Positions 44,196-55,540 are shown, counted from the stretch's first letter. The stretch: 64,000 nt of DNA from Silene latifolia (GCF_048544455.1 NC_133537.1:66284134-66348133), one strand, 5' to 3'. Notes: generated by a model from the sequence alone, not told the origin. Made by a program: numbers and translations.

Positions 44196-45551
44196 TGTAA
44201 CACCCCCTCATACCAAGGTGCCTTACCAGGACCACCCTACCATGAAAGTGTGTTACCATCTCGGTTGCCCGAGGTTAGTACATATCAAAAGCGTCTGAAC
44301 TGAGCACATTTATTAAGGTACCATAGAGTATAAAAGTTTACATCGACCAAATTCCAAACTGTTACAATAAAATAAACCAAATGTCTGACAACTAAGAAAT
44401 CTAAAACTAAGACTCGAACAGTGTTGCTACGACTGGTGATGACAACTCTCCCATGACTGCCCAAAGCTCACCAAGAAAACCTGTCAAGTCTGCTCACCAT
44501 CCCCAAATGGATCACCGCAGATTTCACAAACAACAACGGGGTCAGTATTACTCAATCAATATAAGACAAACAACAACGGGGTAACCAGCTGATCATCCTC
44601 CAACCCTAGTCTCCCGATCTCACATAGTAACCGACTACGCACCGAAGTGTATAGCCCTGCCAGATTACCCATCGCAACAGGTAATCCTCGCCGTCAGTGG
44701 GTAACCGCAGCCGATCCCACCTAGTCCAGCTCATCAACGAGCGACTAACAATCCCTGTCCCTTAATGTGCACATCCTCTTCCGTGGCGGATTCCACGGAG
44801 GGCGAACTAGGGTGTGAAGCCACTCCCGCAAGTGACTCCACCACAATCACAACCACACAGTATCACAACTGTCACCAGCTCTCCACATCAACACCGCCAC
44901 AATAATGCCCATACTCCGTTGATCAGCAGATAACAAATAACACAACAAGCATGTCTTAACAATGAACAATAAACTGAGTAGGGAGAACCCTACCTTAGCA
45001 ATCAACATTAGCACGAAACTCGAACAATCAGAAAGGCTCCTCTACAAAGTCTTCTCCTATACAACAATCACATAACACAATTACACATTGCACAGTCCCC
45101 CATATTCCCAATTCCATATATGTATACAGTAACCCCAAAGAATACAAATAACATAGAAATAGAACTTACCAACAGTAGAATGAGGAACTATACGCAAGAA
45201 CCACGAAGATTGCACACACAACGATGCTAGGGAATGATTAGGAAGTGATTAGGGAGTGATTAGGGTAATCGTAAAATGATGAAGTTTGAAATAAGGTTTT
45301 AGAAACTGACGTGGGATATAAAAATAACCCTAAACATTCCCTAATCAAACCGTCAAAATACGCTTCGCCAGACCGGATACTCGGTCGAGTAAAGTGTATA
45401 CTCGGCCGAGTATCCTCTACTCGGTCGAGTATTCACTATACTCGGCCGAGTATTCCTCGGCAGAACCAAAACAGATTATAACAACGACACTACTCGACCG
45501 AGTAGGCTCTACTCGGTCGAGTAGTCACCAAAGAAAATCCGTAGTATTACA
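44196..45551 (-). repeat. B 5' LTR (1356 bp)
   Basis: Pairs with 37192-38549. Six palindromes of the CTCGGYCGAG kind lie at 45379-45525. A minus-strand AT-rich TATA-like segment (TTATTTTTATATCC) is near 45316-45330, just downstream of them. Confidence 0.95.
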
Positions 45552-45900
45552 GGTTTCCATTGCCAGACATGGAATAGGTAAGAAAATAGACACAGAGTTT
45601 CGGGTCCTTTACAACTCGGAATGGAACATCATCTAAGTGTACTCACATCGACTGACATGCGTTGTTGTTCGTTTTTAAAAAAAATGTCTCAAATCAATTC
45701 TTGTTGTCACAGGAAAAGGATAAAGGATAAGATAGAAGAATATGTGTATTGAGAATTGTGCTTTTATTGAAATGAATAATAAATGTATTTAACATAGACT
45801 CGAGAAGACATGCCTCATGGGATAGCCCCCAGGTTATCACTAGAAATGGAAATGGACATAAAGAAAAATACTAGAAAATAATTATGGGATAGAAAGCCTA

Positions 45901-45936
45901 GGACTCGGACTCGGACTCGGACTCGGACTCGGACTT
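45901..45936. repeat. (GGACTC)n hexanucleotide repeat
   Basis: Six near-perfect units immediately downstream (minus strand) of the Ogre gag frame. On the minus strand it reads GAGTCC, encoding Ser-Pro repeats if translated. Confidence 0.9.
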
Positions 45937-45956
45937 TGACTCGATCTCAGATTGGC

Positions 45957-46769
45957 CTACGCTTGAACATTTATTCTTCTGGCAACTGGCTTTGGCATCT
46001 GACTTTGAGCATTCATCCATTTGAGAACCTTGTCCTCATTATTGGGAACACTGGAAGGATAACAGTCAAGAAGAGTTTCCTGATAAGTGGTATATCCATG
46101 AGGATTGCCTAAGTTGCCTTGTGGGTTAAAGGTTGAGAGGGATAACTTCCCGCTTTCAATCATATCCTGAATGACGTGTTTTAATTTGAAACATTTCTCT
46201 GTATCATGCCCTTTGCCTCTATGGTACTTACAATAGGCATTACTATCCCAGAACCTAGACTTCTCTTCTAGATCTGACGTAGGACCGATAGGCTTCAACA
46301 TTCGTCGCTCCATGAGTCTCTGAAGAGTATCGGCGTATGTAATACCAATGTTGGTAAATTTCCTGGGGGGTGTATCCTTCTTGTCGACAACCTTTGTAGA
46401 TGACCTTGGAGAATTGTTAGGTTTCTTTGATTAAGGCTCTATGAGGTTGCCTTTATTGATTCTGATTCTTGGATGAGAAGAACCAGGAATAGATCGCTCA
46501 CTTATTGCTTTAGGACTTTGAGGGTTTGTCTTGAGAGGTTGGGCATCAAGCTTCTTACCCATTTCAACAAGCTGGTTCTCCATGTTGGAAAGCCGAGCGT
46601 TTAGGCTATCAATCGCTCCCTCTATTTTGGAAAATTTATTGTTGAAGGCAATGGAAAGCATGAGCATTCCACTTTCGATATCGTCGTCTTCGAGGACATT
46701 GATCTCTCTGTCGTCATAAGGATGGAGGATATGAGAACAGTCTAGGAATGATTCTTCGTCATGCTCCAC
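45957..46769 (-). pseudogene. gag: Ogre/Tat-type gag fragment
   Basis: Two minus-strand frames in register, separated by a TAA at 46431. The N-terminal part (46769-46434) has a coiled-coil-like stretch KFSKIEGAIDSLNARLSNM and ENQLVEMGKKL. The C-terminal part has TNIGITYADTLQRLMERRM, LKPIGPTSDLEEKSRFWDSN and a knuckle CKYHRGKGHDTEKCFKLKHV, the Tat/Ogre form of the Gag zinc finger. It differs from the R1 gag, so it is another family. No protease or RT follows across the B insertion (34017-37191), suggesting a gag-only derivative. Confidence 0.8.
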
Positions 46770-47305
46770 TTCCTATGAAATAGGGAGTGGTTGCTGACTT
46801 TGTCAAAGCTTCTGCTGACTACCACGATGTTCCTGCTGACCATTTCAACGTTCCTGGTGGTTTGTTTATTATTTCGTTCAACCATGGCCTTTGTGTTACT
46901 TGAGTGTCCAGGTTCATCCCCCCTTGTTCTTCCTTGCGTCTAGTAGCCTGCTGCTTCGTCATTGATCCATGTGTCTTTATTTTATCCAATTGCGAGTTGT
47001 CATGTCATGGTGAGAATGAGAGGGTATTTTTACCCATATAATTACCCCCCAAGCAACTGCCATATTTTATTCTTGCTCGATGGATGATGGGAGTTGCTTC
47101 CCTCCTGGGTGCTGCATGTAGTGGTGATATCGTAGCGTGGCATCAGCCCACTTGCATTTTTATCCACTGACCGTTAGAGGTCTAATCAATCATTCCTCTT
47201 AGTAACTTCCCACTTCCCCCACGTCTCTTTTCCCTCGATTCCTCCCCAACCTAACTCCCACCCTTAACTTCCTTCTTTTAACTCCCTCCCTTAAATCCTC
47301 TCGGT
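46770..47305. other. Spacer between Ogre gag and antisense-gene promoter
   Basis: No ORF or domain. The sequence becomes CT-rich from about 47200. A boundary between two elements must lie here, but I could not find LTR ends. Confidence 0.4.
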
Positions 47306-47313
47306 TATAAATA
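47306..47313 (+). promoter_or_regulatory. TATA box of the second PF04195-type gene
   Basis: TATAAATA 162 bp upstream of the ATG at 47475, followed by a CT-rich leader. A possible donor CCAG/GTAAAC lies near 47417. Confidence 0.6.
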
Positions 47314-47474
47314 CACCCCTCTCCCCCCCGACTTCCTTTATTCCCATCTTTATTAACCTCTCTCTCTAAAACCCTTTACTCTCTCCCCCCTCTTATAAGA
47401 CATCTCTATCCACCAGGTAAACCCCTTACTTTCTTCCCTCTCTCTTAATTTTGTCGCCTCTAATCTCCACAATT

Positions 47475-49519
47475 ATGGTAAAAAAGTTTATCCGTCGTAC
47501 CGCTCCTCCTCCTCCTCGTGGGGGTCCACCTGCTGCTTCTCTCTCTCCCTTCCGATCTTCTGGGATCCTCGCAGATCACTATCTGTGCGATTCCAGCTTG
47601 GCTGACACCCCTCTTGAGGAGGTGAGAGAGATGTTTGGCCTCGGGCAGGAGGTCGTGATACATATTCCTCAGCCTGGGAAGGCGTCAGATGCCCATAATC
47701 CCGGTTGAGCATGCCTGTACGAGTACCCTTTTACTCAGGGTTTGTCTTTTCCCTTTCCTCCTTTGGTGCAAAGGATCTTGCGTCACTACAGGTTGGGGAT
47801 CTGCCAGCTTGCGCCTCATGCATGGCGCATTATGGTCTCGGTCTGCATCCTTGATGAGGATCATGCTCTAGGGATTGGCCTGGGTGACCTTGCCCTGCTT
47901 TATTCTTTTAGGCCCTTTGTTGCCAGGATTATCACCTTAAGGTCCTGCGATTGTAGTAGACCTGTTGTGATCCTCCCTCCCAAAGTGACGGATGAAGGAT
48001 GGAATACTAAATTCATCTTTGTTAAGATTGACTCTCTTACCCCCACCCCCGAGTACTTGTTTGACAAGTGGGGGACCTCTAAAAGTAACTTTAGTTTCTG
48101 GGTGTCTGTTGTTTTTATTTTACCTTAATGTTCTTACTGGTGTACTGCTGCAGGTTTGAAGCAGTCAGTTCCCTCAAAAGATCATAGTGTGGTTAACTGT
48201 TTATTTGCTCTCCTTGTTGCAACTCGTTCTTATCCTCGTGTTCTTTCTTCCCCTGTTGGTGCATCTGCCTCCGTACCTCTTGACGTTAGTGAAGGAGAGC
48301 AAGAGGAGGAAGAAGAGAAGGAAGAAAAAGAAGAAGGGGAAGAGGAAGAGGAGGAAGAGGAGGAAGAGGAAGTTGGTACCTCCACCAGTCAGCAAGAACC
48401 CCCAACCGCCGAATTCCAGATGTCGTCTGGTAAGGCTTTGGTTTTCATGGGTGGTTGTTCTTGTTATATGGTCATTTTGTGTTTACGTTCTAACTATGTT
48501 CCTGTACTAGAGAATACTCCTGTTTCCTCCCTCTCCCTGCTGGATAGGAAGAGGAAGCAGGTTGCTTCTGCCTCCTCCGGTCCTTCTCCCAGGAAGAGGT
48601 CATTGCTCCCTGCTAAAATGGCGCCGGTTAGCAAGCCTATCCCTATTGAGGTTGCTCCTCTGGCTGCAGTGGCTCCTAGGCCACCCCTGCCCAATACTTC
48701 CACTGTAATCCGCCTTCATAAGGGGTATGGCTCCAGTGGGGTACCTCTCTGGCCTCACATGGAACAGTTCCTGCTTCCGGCTGCTGTCCATTCTTTGAGA
48801 AATACTTCCCTCCCTGCTGTGCTAGATGAAGCTCCTGGGCATGCTCTGCAGGTACCTTTATAATTCCCTTTACGTTCTACTGGTTTATTTTGTTCGTGTT
48901 GCTGACTGCTTCTCTGGCAGGTTTTGCAGGACGGCCTGTTCCTGCGCAGGGAGGTTGCCAGATTGATGGGGGAGGTGAACAACCTTAATGTCAACCTGGG
49001 GAAGGTGGAGGCAGATCTGACACTGGCTAGGAGGGAGAGGGTGGCTTCCCAGAAGAAGCTGGCTGAGGAGAAGGCAGCTGCACAGAAATAGCTGGATGCT
49101 GAGAGGAAGGTGGCAGAAGGGCATATGGAAGAGGCTCACAAGGAGGTGGAGCTGCTGAAGCACCTGCTCTTGGACTCTACATCGGTTTCTGCCTGGGAAA
49201 CAAAGATCAAATGCATTAAGGAGTTCGAGGTGGGTGGGCACTCCAACTGGGACCTCACTGAGGAGGAACGGCTGTTTCATGCTGCTTATCCGGTCAAGCC
49301 GGACTTCAGCCTCATCAATGACTTGCTGAGGGGTGACGATGGAGAGACCAGTGTTAGGAGTGAACCACCAGCTGTTACATCGGTCGAGGAGGTCAGGGAG
49401 GATACCCTTGTTGCCCAGGGAGGGGAAGGTCCATCTGGCGGAGAGGCTGCTATGGAGCCTAACATTCCTGTGGATGTTACTGCTGATGCCATCCCAGATT
49501 CTGCTGCTGCTGCCTAGTT
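47475..49519 (+). pseudogene. Antisense gene of a Tat-lineage element (PF04195-type), spliced, decayed
   Basis: Starts MVKKFIRRTAPPPPRGGPP. It continues through EEVREMFGLGQEVVIHIPQP, a frame change near 47700, then LSFPFPPLVQRILRHYRLGI, CQLAPHAWRIMVSV and YSFRPFVARI, the PF04195 pattern also seen in R1 at 9122-9736. After a probable intron (about 48086-48153) comes a Glu-rich stretch (48290-48370), a basic KRKQ/PRKR segment, and a second intron (48852-48920). A coiled coil follows (EVARLMGEVNNLNVNLGKVE) with a TAG at 49089 where CAG would fit. It ends at 49517-49519. It is convergent with the integrase at 50480-51950 on the other strand, the same relative layout as in R1. The function of the family is unknown. 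Confidence 0.75.
48852..48920 (+). other. Intron in the second antisense gene
   Basis: Donor CTGCAG/GTACCT and acceptor TTCTCTGGCAG/G. The flanking frames join as HALQ-VLQDGLF and remain open into the coiled coil. Confidence 0.6.
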
Positions 49520-50479
49520 TACGCATTTTAAATTTTAATTTTTTATCTTGATGTTTTGTTGGGCACCCTGTGTGGTGGGCCATTGTAATCTAACTCTTGG
49601 TGCCCGACACCTTTTGGTACTTTTGTTTTTGCCTCGTAGGAGGGGCAAAAATATTTGCTTTTGAAGTTCCTCCTACTGAGGGGTGTTTATGAAATTTTTC
49701 GTTTTGTTCCTTCTGTTCTTTTGCTAGCATTTCTTTTGTTCTTTCTGTTTATGTGCCGGATTCGTACTTGTTGAGGTGCCTATGGTGGTTCAGGGAGCTT
49801 TCTGTCCATCAGGATGCTCGAATCCCTCTGTTTCGACCATGCGCACATTGGGTACTTCCTCCAGGAGGAACACTTTGCTAGTTCCTGTTCATCGGTTAGC
49901 CTACTAGGACATTGCCTTAATATTAAACTTACCATATCCACATTCAATCTAAAAACAACGATGAACTTAAAAATGGAAGCAATTTCATAAATCCAAAATA
50001 GTTTAGGGAGCACAAAGTGTGTTCCCCCAGAATTTTTACAACAACTTAAAAAGAAAGAGAGTTTCGTTTTGGCCGTTTGAAATACTATGTACGCTGCTTC
50101 CACATTTTGCTCCTTGTGACACCTGCTGAAGTTGACACCAAGGGAAAATAAATAAAAAAGGTTTTGACTCAGAGGATTTGAGAGATACGTTGTAAGTTGC
50201 CATTTCCTTAGTAGTACATGCTGAATTCAGGAGACTTAGCACGTGTGTACTGAACGAAAGACCTTGCCTGGTGACTTAGTTGTTCCTGCTGTCAAAATAG
50301 ATGTTACCATCAGACCAATGCAGGTGGTACAGTCAGGCGGTACGAGACAAAATGATTAGTTCTTTTCGTATGTACCTTATGAGAGAGTGAGCTGTGGCTC
50401 CAACAAGTGGGATCTGGGGATGTTCCCCTTCAAGCGATAGCTGCTTAGTCAATGATACTTTTAGCAAGTTAGTTCATGT
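49520..50479. other. Convergent intergenic spacer
   Basis: AT-rich sequence between the 3' ends of the plus-strand antisense gene and the minus-strand integrase. No domain found. It presumably holds both 3' ends. Confidence 0.45.
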
Positions 50480-51950
50480 TCTTAGGTTCCTAAAGTACTG
50501 AATGTTGGGATTCAAGGGTTCTGGGATGTACCTGTTGGAGGTGGAACTTCTGGGTCCTGCACCTGGAACCTTAGACATAATACTTTTTGAGGTGAATGAT
50601 GTTCTAAGATCTAGGGACAGCTTCCCCGTCCATAGTCTCCAACTTGTATGCCCCATTACCCACGATGCCTTCTATGCGGTAGGGACCTTCCCAGTTGTAG
50701 GCAAATTTACCTGCACTCTGATTCTTGGTGTTGGGGAATACCTTCCTGCGTACCAGGTCTCCTACCTGCAGCGTTCTTAGTCTTACATTTTTATTGTAAC
50801 TCTTGGCTGCTATCTGTTTGTAGGCGGCCATCCTGATTTGGGCGCTGGTCCTTGACTCATCAATGGTATCCAGGCTACTGGCCATTTCTACTTGGTTCCT
50901 CTCTTTGGTGGCATTGGCATAGCGATATATCGGTACTTGCACCTCAGAGGGAATAACTGCCTCGGCCCTATATACCAGACTGAATGGTGTTTGACCTGTT
51001 GCCACTTTGCGGGTGGTTCTATCAGACCATAGCACGAAGGGAAGCTCATCGGCCCAGTTGGCTCCTATCTCCTCCAACCTTCTTTTCAGATTGTTCATGA
51101 CTATCTTGTTACTGGATTCTGCCTAACCGTTGGACTGTGGATTCCTAGGAGTAGATTTAAACAGCTTGATGTTCCACCTGGCGTAGTAGTCTTTCGTTCT
51201 GTTGTATATGAATTGTGACCCGTTGTCACATATGATTTCTGAAGGGATGCCATATCTGCTGACTATGTTCCTCTTGATGAAAGATATCACATGTTTCTCC
51301 AGGGCCTGAGGGAAAGCTTCTGCCTCTATCCATTTAGAGAAGTAGTCCGTCATTGCCAACATTTACGTCCTGTTTCTAGAAGCGCGGGGTAATGGCCCCA
51401 CAATGTCCATTCCCCATTTCATAAAAGGCTAAGGCGAGATGATCGGATGCATATGTTCCGCTGGCTGGTGGCTGACAGGGGCGTGCTTTTGGCATTCTTC
51501 ACATTTCTTGACGTAATTTGTGGCGTCGTTCCTTATGGTAGGCCAGAAGTAACCCAGCCTTAGTGCTTTGTTGGACAGGCTCCTACCCCCCGTGTGATTT
51601 CCACAATCACCACTGTGGATATCACACATTACTGTCTGTGCCTCCTGTGCGCTTAAGCACCTCTGATAGGGTCCTGCCGAGGACTTCCTAAATAGGATGC
51701 CGTCAATGAGTACGAATCTGGAAGATTTCATTTTGAAACTCCTGGCGTCTTTCTGGTCAGGTGGTAATACCTCATCACGTAGCCAACTAATGTAAGGCTT
51801 GCGCCAATCATCAGGTTCTTCCCGGGGTATGGCAGTACACAGTATCCCTGTTTCGTATGTCCACTGGGTGGTGGCAGCCTTACTGGCGTTCTGTTGTTCA
51901 TTCTGGCGTATGGCAGGTTTCATGATATGGATGAATGGTGTAGTGCCCAC
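50480..51950 (-). pseudogene. Tat/Retand-lineage integrase (with end of RNase H linker)
   Basis: Frame 51950-51429 has PDDWRKPYISWLRDEVLPPD and then the integrase zinc finger: DIHSGDCGNHTGGRSLSNKA and YVKKCEECQKHAP. A stop follows. 51362-51123 has the core MTDYFSKWIEAEAFPQALEK with the first Asp and ICDNGSQFIYNRT with the second. After an in-frame TAG (near 51124) comes AESSNKIVMNNLKRRLEEIG with the Glu. 51098-50604 gives FSLVYRAEAVIPSEVQVPIY and a C-terminal VGDLVRRKVFPNTKNQSAGK. DDE residues are intact, but two stops and the missing upstream pol show decay. The Ogre LTR at 51968 truncates it. Confidence 0.85.
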
Positions 51951-51967
51951 TACCCCTGGGGTGAAGG

Positions 51968-54241
51968 TGTAGATACCTCATTTCTGCACCTCCCGCAAAC
52001 CACCCGGTGATGATTGGACCGCATGTTTGGTACGCGGAACGATTTATGACAGTTCGTAAGTTTATCGTCAAGTGATCGCTCAAACAGTTGTGTCTACCTC
52101 TTAATTGTCATCTACGTGCCGATATGGTCGTTTTGGCGGTAATTAGAGTACATTTGGAGTCCTGGTAAAAAAAAAACCGTCTTCATTTTCTAAAACCGAG
52201 TCAGGATGTTCTGGAATGTTCCGGATATTTCTATTCCATATTTCGCAATCTTTTAATCTTTGGAAAAGAATTTCCCGTAATATTCACACAAAATATTAAG
52301 GAAAACAAGATTAATCCATTATTCAATAACCAAAACGCGGAAATCATTCTTCTGCAGGAGGAAACCACTTGAGAAAGGACGCAGCAAGTGCTGCGCCTCT
52401 TCCAAGAGACGCAGTGCCTGTTGCGCCTCTTCCCAAGTCCTTTTTGCGTATTTTTCGTATCTTTTCGAGATTCACTTCCAAAGTTTCTCTGAAAAACCCT
52501 ACTTCCTCCGTGTGATTATTATAAATAGAGACCTTCGGTCTCACATATTTCTCACGTGAGTGTCCGCCCTTCTCTTCTCCCTTTGCATTCTAGACCACGT
52601 TCTTACTTTTTGGCGTCTACGAGCTTGAACATTCGACCAAGTAAGCTCGGATCCTTCTGAGTACCAGCCTCGTTTTGCATAACCGACCAATTTGACCAAT
52701 TCCACCATAATCAACATTAATCAATCTTGTTCGTTTTCCTCTTACGAGGGCACTTTCGTCTACATTCGAGTCGAGCATCACTAAACGTTAACTTAGTTCA
52801 TCTCGTTTCGTCAAACATGTAAGTCTGAGAGTGTAAATTCTTCTTTTGTTTATTGTTCTTTATTATCGTAATCAATATTGTAAGATATCGAAAGTATTCT
52901 TAAAACCGATTTGTAAAACTTTGTTTAAAAACCCTTTTTACGGATTATCAGAGGACAACCGTCGAGAAAGGACGCAGCAACTGCTGCGCCTCTTCGAAGG
53001 GACGCAGTACCTGCTTCCTTTCTTCTTCCTTCGTCTTTTGTTCGTTCTATTGTTTTTCGCTTTGTTTTCAATTATTCATGTTTCTTTTAACACGATAATT
53101 TAAGTATAATATTTCTAACATGTAAATAAATCATTATTACTTAATTCGTCATTAAATCTCGACTTAAATCCCTTATAACCAATATTTGCGGGTTTTCGTC
53201 ATTAAAGTCAACCCGAGTTTTAGAGATTCGATTCGTTAATATTGAATCCCTAGAATTCGATCTTTGGTATATTCCCGTCTGTTATTTATCATATCCATCA
53301 TTGATTCATCCTTAATTTAACCTAATTAATTTGTCTTAGTTTATTCAATTCATTAATTAACCTTTTAATCTCACAATAATTAGTTCTAATTAGTCATCAT
53401 CCATGTTTATTGCTTTTATGACCCTTAATCACATGTAAATAACATGTTAATCACTTACATCCGAGTCAAATATCATAATCGATCATTAAAATCACCAACG
53501 AACATTAACAACTCGCAATTCCGGCTTCACAGCCAGAATTGAGCCAAGGAACGGACGCAACAACTGCTGCGCCTCTTCCAAGGGACGCAGCTCTGCTGCG
53601 CCTGTTCCTGGTTGATTTCTGTCTTAGAACTCCCGTTTTTCCTAGACCTAGTTTATTATTTTACGTATTAATTAACTATTACTCGTATTAACACCCTAAT
53701 TCATGTTCGCTAATTTATTTATTTATTCTTTCTCAAATTATCCGTTTTAAAAGTATTTTCGACATCAATTAATTAATCCAATGTAATTATTGTAATTTTC
53801 ATTATTGTATTTATTATTGTATTCCTTCTATTGTATCACTTGTATGTTTTCACATGTAATCGATTTAAATCTCTACTTCGACCCACTTGTATGATTAAAT
53901 TATGTGTTAACCGACTTCGTCTAATTCTTCACATGCTAGGATTAAAACGTTGGATGTTGCATTGCATGCATATAATCGACAATATATCGAGTATAGACAA
54001 TTTCCCTAATCATTAGTAGAGGCCGCTATCAAGGCGGGCGGGATTAGATGTTCGATCAAAAGAGCTTCCTAATACGTACCCTCACCCCTTACTCCAGATC
54101 TCTGTGAACATCCGTGTTCATTGGCATCCACGAGAGTCATTCTAGACATACAATGCTAAGGGTAACGAGTTCTTAGTGTTCATGTCACTACTTTGTGTCT
54201 TGACATAACACGAGGTATTCGAACGGTTCCAAATTCCCATA
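51968..54241 (+). repeat. Ogre/Tat-like LTR, plus orientation (2.27 kb)
   Basis: Starts TGTAGATACCTCATTTCTGC and ends near CCCATA (last bases mutated), just before TTGGTGGCGACTCC. It matches 31614-34016 in the opposite orientation. GC-rich CGCAGCA/TGCTGCG islands lie at 52375-52435, 52970-53015 and 53545-53610. Confidence 0.85.
52520..52527 (+). promoter_or_regulatory. TATA box of the plus-strand Ogre LTR
   Basis: TATAAATA, about 550 bp into the LTR and 85-145 bp downstream of the first GC-rich island. The same arrangement is on the minus strand at 33276-33283. Confidence 0.65.
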
Positions 54242-54440
54242 AAAATTGGTGGCGACTCCACAAATGCAAACGCTTGTTACCAAGCGCCCCCGTGGCCCAT
54301 GTCCACACATTTCCAAAGTCATTTACAAAATCTTAGGTTTCAATGGAGTCACCTAAGCTGTGATGATATGTAGTCGCTAAACTTTGCTCATTTCTTTACG
54401 CGCTGACCTAACAGACATCTGCATTTTCAATTCTAATGTA
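54242..54440 (+). other. Ogre/Tat primer-binding region and leader fragment
   Basis: TTGGTGGCGACTCC follows the LTR, as in Ogre/Tat elements whose PBS is a TGGCGACTCC-type sequence. About 190 bp of leader follows before the sequence becomes low-copy-like. The rest of the element is absent. Confidence 0.6.
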
Positions 54441-54464
54441 TTTCGGGAGGAATATTTCTTATAG

Positions 54465-54552
54465 ATGATGGAGTTGCAAAGAAGATTCCCCCTTTTCTTG
54501 ACAAAACTAAGAAAGCTTGACAATGCAAATGAAATAAGGAGAGGGGGGAAAG
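54465..54552 (+). other. Exon-like block 1 (unidentified)
   Basis: Preceded by TTATAG and followed by a GTACAA donor. It reads MMELQRRFPLFLTKLRKLDN then ANEIRRGGK without a stop. No family recognised. It does not join in phase with the next block by simple splicing, so this is tentative. Confidence 0.2.
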
Positions 54553-54776
54553 GTACAATATTTCATCATTGTATTGTTTGATTTGATTTGGGTTTGGTTA
54601 ATGAGGCTTAGTTTTGAATAGACCATCAATTTAAATTATTGGATATTTTGTTTCTGAAAAAGAACTTTGTCAAGATGTTCCTCTGTTCTAATATGAGTAG
54701 TATATTTTTACGAATTTTGTACTTTAATTTTATCTTATACTATTATATACCTCAAGTATTGTCATCACACTTGTAG

Positions 54777-54858
54777 GCCAAACTGATCTTACTTGATGAT
54801 CGATATGAAGCAGCAAATTTTTTGATTCGAGATGGACTTAACGCAATCGTGATGCGAA
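54777..54858 (+). other. Exon-like block 2 (unidentified)
   Basis: Acceptor CACTTGTAG and donor GTAAGT are both good matches to plant consensus. It reads AKLILLDDRYEAANFLIRDG then LNAIVMR with no stop. No domain recognised. It could be part of a degraded host gene. Confidence 0.25.
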
Positions 54859-55249
54859 GTAAGTAAATCTTCTTTGAACTCTCTCTCTTATTCATTATTA
54901 TATATAGCTTTAACGACTGACTATAACCGTTATAAGATAATGTAGCTTAAATAAGACTGTTAAATGACATTGCAAACATTATATCCTCCCCACAACTTAT
55001 TGAAAAGGTAAGAAGATAATTGTCGATTGAATATTTGTGTACTTTCAGTAGAATATTATAGTTCATGTAATTGCAGCCCTGTGTTCCTAGAACTTGAAAA
55101 TAGCACATATGGTCATGCCTCAATTGACAATATATTCTGTCGATGTATACATATTTGTTGGACATTACTACGCCAATATAAACAATTTCTCTTGAGTTAT
55201 CTTGTCTACTAAATAGAGGTAAGCCAGTGAGAACCCATACAACAAGTCA

Positions 55250-55540
55250 TTCATTTTTAGCTGATCGTCACTTAGGAGGAGGTTGGATGAGCAGGTTGAG
55301 GTCAGACGTGGAGGAGGAGATTGGATGAGGAGGTTAAGGTCAGACGTGAAGGAGGAGGTTTGTTTGTGCTTGGGGTCGGGGTTGGGGTTGAAGGAGGTTG
55401 GAGAAGGAGGATAAAGAGGGGGAAGCTGCGGTTGTGGAGGGTGAGGCTAAAAGCTGAGGAGAAGGAGGTTGATGTTTGAGTTTGAGGTTGAGGTTAGAGG
55501 AGATTGGAGGAGGAGGGTGGAGGTTGAAGTTTGGTTAAAA
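55250..55540 (+). repeat. GGAGGAGGTTGGATGAGG purine-rich imperfect repeats
   Basis: Two 50-bp units (AGGTTGGATGAG..GAGGTTRAGGTCAGACGTG) at about 55280-55370, followed by diverged GAGGTTG-rich sequence. Confidence 0.7.

Larger units (their letters stand above)
37192..45551 (-). mobile_element. B: full-length Tekay/Del-type chromovirus
   Basis: An 8.36-kb element with both LTRs (37192-38549 and 44196-45551), an exact 5-bp duplication GGTTT (37187-37191, 45552-45556), a tRNA-iMet PBS, a polypurine tract and gag-pro-RT-RH-INT-chromodomain order on the minus strand. By eye the LTRs differ at roughly 35-40 of about 1357 positions (about 3%), suggesting insertion of the order of 1-2 million years ago at usual plant rates (inference). 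Pol is almost open, but gag is frameshifted and RT has a catalytic substitution. It is inserted into Ogre-like sequence. Confidence 0.95.

Noticed and set aside
48187-48510. Lys/Arg-rich plus-strand frame
   Set aside because: Alternative frame of the Glu-rich segment of the antisense gene at 47475-49519.
48885-49583. 232-codon minus-strand frame
   Set aside because: Opposite the coiled-coil exon of the plus-strand gene; no domain.
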